Of a DNA stretch of 62,981 nt, positions 59,695 through 62,981 are shown piece by piece. The position numbers were made by a program, and so were the translations under genes. Origin of the DNA: Bryobacterales bacterium (GTDB lineage: Bacteria; Acidobacteriota; Terriglobia; Bryobacterales; UBA6623); NCBI GenBank assembly GCA_026713545.1, contig JAPOOG010000133.1, forward strand, positions 1 through 62,981. The letters run 5' to 3'. The notes beneath the pieces were generated by a model that was not told the origin of the DNA, did no database searches, and was given only the letters and a program-made list of their open reading frames with translations. Position 1 is the first letter of the stretch. Each line of letters begins with the position of its first letter.

Positions 59695-60381
59695 ATGTCC
59701 ACCACACTCGCACCACCGCCTGTCGTCGAAGGCGAAACGAACGAGCCACCCCGGCCCGACACGGGCGGCGGGGGATTTCCCCCGGTGTGGCCTCCGGGTC
59801 ACGACGACGACGGGTCCCGCGGGCCCGACCCCGGCGCGGAGGCTGTTGTTCGCTACAAGTTGGGCGCGTGGGTCGGCATCGCGGGCATCGTGATGGTCTT
59901 CGCGGCTTTCACGAGCGCCATGGTCGTGCGCAGCGGCATCAGCGGCGACTGGGCGCCGATCGACCTTCCCCGCATCCTGTGGCTGAGCACGGCGTTGCTG
60001 CTCGCCAGCAGCTACACGATAGAAAAGGCCAAGCGGTTGCTGCGCAGCGGAGCGGACGAGGGTCTGCGCCGCTGGCTCGCCGTCACGTTGGCCCTGGGCG
60101 CGTTGTTCATCGTGTCGCAGTGGATCGGCTGGCGAGCGCTGGCGGACAAGGGTGTCTATCTGGCATCGAATCCCAGCAGCTCTTTCTTCTACCTGCTGAC
60201 GGCAGCCCATGCCGCTCATATCCTGGGCGGCATTCTGTCTCTTTCCTACGCGGTATTCCGCGTGTGGAGCTCCGCCGTCTGGGTCACGCGTCAGGCCACC
60301 GTGGAAGCGACCGCGATCTATTGGCATTTCATGGACGGTCTCTGGGTCTACCTGTTGCTCTTGCTCACGTTCTGGAGGTAA
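59695..60381 (+). CDS. Cytochrome c oxidase subunit III-like protein (first of two)
   Basis: A 228-residue membrane protein with a ~50-residue Pro/Gly/Asp-rich N-terminal tail and five helices. Typical subunit III segments are VFAAFTSAMVVRSG, LLTAAHAAHILGGIL (with the conserved His) and AIYWHFMDGLWVYLLLLL. It starts 5 nt after coxA. It differs from the next gene product, so the operon encodes two subunit III-type proteins. Confidence 0.88.
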   Translation: MSTTLAPPPVVEGETNEPPRPDTGGGGFPPVWPPGHDDDGSRGPDPGAEAVVRYKLGAWVGIAGIVMVFAAFTSAMVVRSGISGDWAPIDLPRILWLSTALLLASSYTIEKAKRLLRSGADEGLRRWLAVTLALGALFIVSQWIGWRALADKGVYLASNPSSSFFYLLTAAHAAHILGGILSLSYAVFRVWSSAVWVTRQATVEATAIYWHFMDGLWVYLLLLLTFWR

Positions 60382-60391
60382 TCGTTTTTCC

Positions 60392-61024
60392 ATGTCGGAT
60401 TCTCATTCAGCGGGTACGGCCGTAGAAGCCGGTTGGGGCGGCGGGGCATCCCCGTTCGCGGTCGGCCACAAGAAGCTGGGGATGTGGCTGTTCATCGTCT
60501 CCGATGCGCTCACTTTTTCGGCGCTGATCATCACCTATAGCTACGTACGCGCGGCCAACGAGTGGCCGACGCCGTTCGATTTCTACCCGGCGATCATCTT
60601 CTCGTCGCTCATGACGCTGGTGCTGCTCTCGAGCAGCCTGACGATGGTATTCGCCGTGGACGCCGCGCACCGCGGCGACCGGAGCGCCACCGCGAAATGG
60701 ACGTGGGCGACGGCGCTCGGCGGCGTGATCTTCATCGTGCTGCACGTGAACGAGTGGATACACTTGATTCATGACGGCGTAACGCCGCTCAGCAATCCCT
60801 GGGGCACGCCCCTGTTCGGCGGCACTTTCTTTACGCTGACCGGCCTGCACATGACGCACGTGGCGATCGGCGTCGTCTACCTGGGGATCATCGCCATCGG
60901 TTTCAAGAGAGGCAAGTACGACGCGGAAGACGTGGAAGTCAGCGGGCTGTATTGGCACTTCGTCGACCTGGTCTGGATGTTCATTTTCCCGCTGGTCTAT
61001 CTGATGTCAACGAAGATTTCGTAA
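60392..61024 (+). CDS. coxC: Cytochrome c oxidase subunit III (second)
   Basis: A 210-residue subunit III with five helices: KLGMWLFIVSDALTFSALII near the start, GTFFTLTGLHMTHVAIGVVY (His-rich conserved helix), and SGLYWHFVDLVWMFIFPLVY at the end. It is closer to the canonical subunit III than the preceding gene product. It starts 10 nt after it. Confidence 0.92.
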   Translation: MSDSHSAGTAVEAGWGGGASPFAVGHKKLGMWLFIVSDALTFSALIITYSYVRAANEWPTPFDFYPAIIFSSLMTLVLLSSSLTMVFAVDAAHRGDRSATAKWTWATALGGVIFIVLHVNEWIHLIHDGVTPLSNPWGTPLFGGTFFTLTGLHMTHVAIGVVYLGIIAIGFKRGKYDAEDVEVSGLYWHFVDLVWMFIFPLVYLMSTKIS

Positions 61025-61036
61025 GGGGAGCACACG

Positions 61037-61348
61037 ATGTCCGCAGAAGCAGAATCACACAGAGGGTTGTTCATCAAGGTTTGGCTCTGGCTGCTCGGTC
61101 TGACGCTGGTCGAGGTCATACTGGCGTACATTCAGTTCGACCTGGTCGTCATGCTCACGTTGCTGATGGGGTTGTCGATCGTGAAGGCAGGCATGATCAT
61201 GGCGTACTTCATGCATCTGAAGTTCGACCGGCCGGTCTTGTCGTGGACGGTCGGCGTCCCGCTGGTGGCTTGTATCTTGATCATGATCGGCTACTTCTTC
61301 CCGGACAGCTTACGTATCGTCGATTTCGGTTTCGCCGGCTGGCAGTAG
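61037..61348 (+). CDS. Cytochrome c oxidase subunit IV-like protein
   Basis: A 103-residue protein with three helices, carrying the family motif VKAGMIMAYFMHLKFDRPVL of the subunit IV (CyoD/CtaF-like) family. It stabilises the CuB region of the complex. It starts 12 nt after coxC, with AAGGGGAG as ribosome binding site. Confidence 0.92.
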   Translation: MSAEAESHRGLFIKVWLWLLGLTLVEVILAYIQFDLVVMLTLLMGLSIVKAGMIMAYFMHLKFDRPVLSWTVGVPLVACILIMIGYFFPDSLRIVDFGFAGWQ

Positions 61349-61360
61349 TAGAGTGAGGAC

Positions 61361-61633
61361 ATGATCGTGTCCCTGCGAGCGCGGACAAGACGGTTCCTGA
61401 GTCTGGGAATCCTGGGACTGGTCTTGTGCCTGCCTCTCTGGGGACAGTGCGTCATGTGCCGTGAATCGGCCCGGCACCAGCGCGCCGAGACGATCAATGC
61501 CATCAACAAGGGCATTCTGGTGCTCGCGGTTCCGCCGACGGCGATTGCCGTGGGCCTGGTGATAGTGACCTACCGCTACCGCAACGGTTCAACTCGACGG
61601 CGTCCCCCGCAGAGCCCCGAAATATCGGCGTAG
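61361..61633 (+). CDS. Small exported CxxC membrane protein at the end of the cox operon
   Basis: A 90-residue protein with a signal-like helix (FLSLGILGLVLCLPLWGQ), then QCVMCRESARHQRAETINAI and a second helix (GILVLAVPPTAIAVGLVIVT). The CxxC followed by Arg is not a cytochrome c heme motif. It starts 12 nt after the subunit IV gene and seems to be part of the operon. It could help assemble the oxidase (redox or copper), but no family was recognised. Confidence 0.7.
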   Translation: MIVSLRARTRRFLSLGILGLVLCLPLWGQCVMCRESARHQRAETINAINKGILVLAVPPTAIAVGLVIVTYRYRNGSTRRRPPQSPEISA

Positions 61634-61896
61634 GGTCGATCTTCCGCCGGCTTTTGCTACAAGAGCCCTCGCTGCGGCTCCTCAAGAGACAACCCCGAAT
61701 CACGTTTTTTCCTTCGCATCCTTCCACAAACGAACCCGCTCCGGGCGTCATGACAGGCTACGCCCAAGGCGCTCCCGTCTACGCCTTGCCCCTCCGCATG
61801 AATCCCGTCAGTACGACAAGTACTGGCTGGGAGACCTGCTGGCTAACGAAATGCCGAAAACTGGCTTGGTACAATGACCACCGAGGCTGCCAAGCC

Positions 61897-62529
61897 ATGT
61901 CCTCGACAACCACCCCCGCTGCTGTTGGGGAACAAACTGCGGCCGAGATCTACGACTGCGATCCCTACTCCTGGTCAGTCGAACAGGCCGACGCCCTTCG
62001 CCGCCGAGACTTCGATGCGGTCGATTGGGACAATGTGATCGAGGAAATCGAGAGCGTGGGAAGATCGGAAGAACACACCTGGACCTCGCTCTGCTCCAAT
62101 ACCATCGAGCACCTCCTGCTCATCGAACACCACCGAGAAGCCGATAAAGGCACTCTGAACTTCTGGGTTCGGGAATTACGGAACTTCCGGCTCCAGATGG
62201 CCAGCACGATCAGCGACAACCCAGGCTTGCAAGGGAAGTACCCGCTGATGTTCAGGAAGGCTTGGCGGGTCGGACGAGAATCCGCGCGCCTCAAATTGGC
62301 CGATTACGACAATTCCATAGCTGGCGCCACTTCCGAAAAAACTCTGCTTCAACAGCGCGACCGCTCCTTGCCCAAACAGTGCCCCTACCGGTTCGATGAC
62401 GTGACCGCCTTCGACCTGAAAAGAAACGAGCAAGTGCCGCGGACCGATGTATGGCCGCCCAGCGTCGCTCGTATCCTGAACAGCCGCCTCGGCGAGGACT
62501 ATCCCGTTCGCCACGAACGGACACAGTAA
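61897..62529 (+). CDS. DUF29 family protein
   Basis: A 210-residue helical protein. DUF29 features are DCDPYSWSVEQADALRRRDF, DWDNVIEEIESVGRSEEH, and TIEHLLLIEHHREADKGTLN. DUF29 genes are common in cyanobacteria and some Acidobacteria, with no known activity, and are often linked to mobile DNA. The C-terminal half (from about 140) continues beyond the usual domain. I chose ATG 61897; an overlapping ATG at 61874 is in another frame. Confidence 0.82.
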   Translation: MSSTTTPAAVGEQTAAEIYDCDPYSWSVEQADALRRRDFDAVDWDNVIEEIESVGRSEEHTWTSLCSNTIEHLLLIEHHREADKGTLNFWVRELRNFRLQMASTISDNPGLQGKYPLMFRKAWRVGRESARLKLADYDNSIAGATSEKTLLQQRDRSLPKQCPYRFDDVTAFDLKRNEQVPRTDVWPPSVARILNSRLGEDYPVRHERTQ

Positions 62530-62574
62530 CAGTAATTCGACTGGGGACGTTATTGAGTCTCGCATAATACAGAG

Positions 62575-62981
62575 TCAATCGAAGCAAAGAGAAGACTGTT
62601 TCCAGAAGGCCGTGAGCAAGCGCGGTCTGCGTTGCATGCGGCGCAGCGCCCGGCGGGCGCGCCGGCTCAGCTCCCCGTAGTCTTTGGGACAAACGTTCGG
62701 CAACTCGTGCTGCTTCCAGTACGACCAGATGTACTCCACCGGGTTCAGCTCCGGCGCATAGGGCGGCAAGTACTCCGTCACGATGTGGCCCTCGGAGAGT
62801 TCGATGAACTCCCGCACCAGGCGGCTGCGGTGGGCCGGCAGCCGGTCCCAGACGATCAGCAACGGTTTCTCGATGTGACGCACGAGCGCTTTGAGAAAGT
62901 CAATCACCTCGGTCTGGCCGATCGCACCGGGGTAGAGCCGGAAGTAGAAGTTGTGCAGCGTCAGCCCCGCCGACACCGAGA
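62575..62981 (-). mobile_element. IS630-family transposase, 3' part, cut by window edge
   Basis: The minus-strand frame is open to the window end and terminates at 62575. It reads HNFYFRLYPGAIGQTEVIDF, LIVWDRLPAHRSRLVREFIE (catalytic Asp) and YLPPYAPELNPVEYIWSYWK (catalytic Glu), the DDE core and end of IS630-type transposases. The N-terminus and left end of the element lie outside the window. It may be intact. Confidence 0.9.

Noticed and set aside
61361..61633. CxxC motif considered as a cytochrome c heme site
   Set aside because: The motif is CVMCR, with Arg instead of the required His after the second Cys.
62058..62090. AGATCGGAAGAACACAC inside the DUF29 gene resembles a sequencing adapter, and the protein reads GRSEEHT
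   Set aside because: It differs from the adapter after a few bases, and the DUF29 frame continues normally on both sides, so it is probably coincidence. Read coverage would settle it.

Overview
The window (about 63 kb, high GC) looks like an Acidobacteriota chromosome. This is inferred from gene content: a Ser/Thr kinase fused to a TolB-like propeller, a SpoIVB-type S55 protein, Oar-like TonB receptor remnants with carboxypeptidase-regulatory domains, a DUF1844 protein, ECF sigma factors with small membrane partners, and an aa3-type oxidase with two subunit III genes. No rRNA, tRNA or CRISPR array was recognised. The marker proteins should be searched before the phylum is taken as fixed.

Layout. 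(1) 1-3.6 kb: a partial gene, transposase debris, a secreted protein, an ECF sigma/anti-sigma-like pair, and 5' fragments of a BCCT transporter and a Ser/Thr kinase. (2) 3.6-6.4 kb: a divergent LytS-type histidine kinase and LytTR response regulator. (3) 6.5-18.3 kb: a transition-metal locus, probably for zinc. It holds a wrecked His-rich TonB receptor joined to a CobW C-terminal remnant, a MerC-like protein, a small Cys-rich exported protein, an intact His/Glu-rich TonB receptor, a Zn/Cd-type P-type ATPase, two DUF3299 proteins and a MacB/FtsX-type ABC pair. It ends in a second fragment of the ATPase joined to an IS1380 remnant. (4) 18.7-30.4 kb: a BCCT transporter, about 0.95 kb of repeat-rich non-coding DNA, then eight tightly packed genes that match the whole N-methylglutamate pathway for methylamine: N-methylglutamate synthase (mgsABC), N-methylglutamate dehydrogenase (mgdB-C-D-A) and gamma-glutamylmethylamide synthetase (gmaS). 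(5) 30.6-55.5 kb: mostly housekeeping or lineage genes (gpmI, thioesterase, kinase-propeller, MetE-like, DUF523-DUF1722, GNAT, an S55 peptidase/propeller operon, MBL hydrolase, ribF, aldolase, a HipA-like kinase/DUF3037 pair, a frameshifted nitrilase-family gene, an ECF operon, tag, a Tat phosphoesterase and a ceramidase-like protein). (6) 55.5-57 kb: 1.5 kb of non-coding DNA built of several repeat families. (7) 57-61.6 kb: a cytochrome c oxidase operon. (8) The end: a DUF29 protein and a truncated IS630-type transposase.

Two things stand out. One is the complete methylamine cluster with an unusual internal order. The other is a dispersed ~182-bp element (three full copies and several partial ones) with perfect 20-nt terminal inverted repeats. 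Its two ends change together between copies, and twice it supplies the stop codon of the gene next to it.
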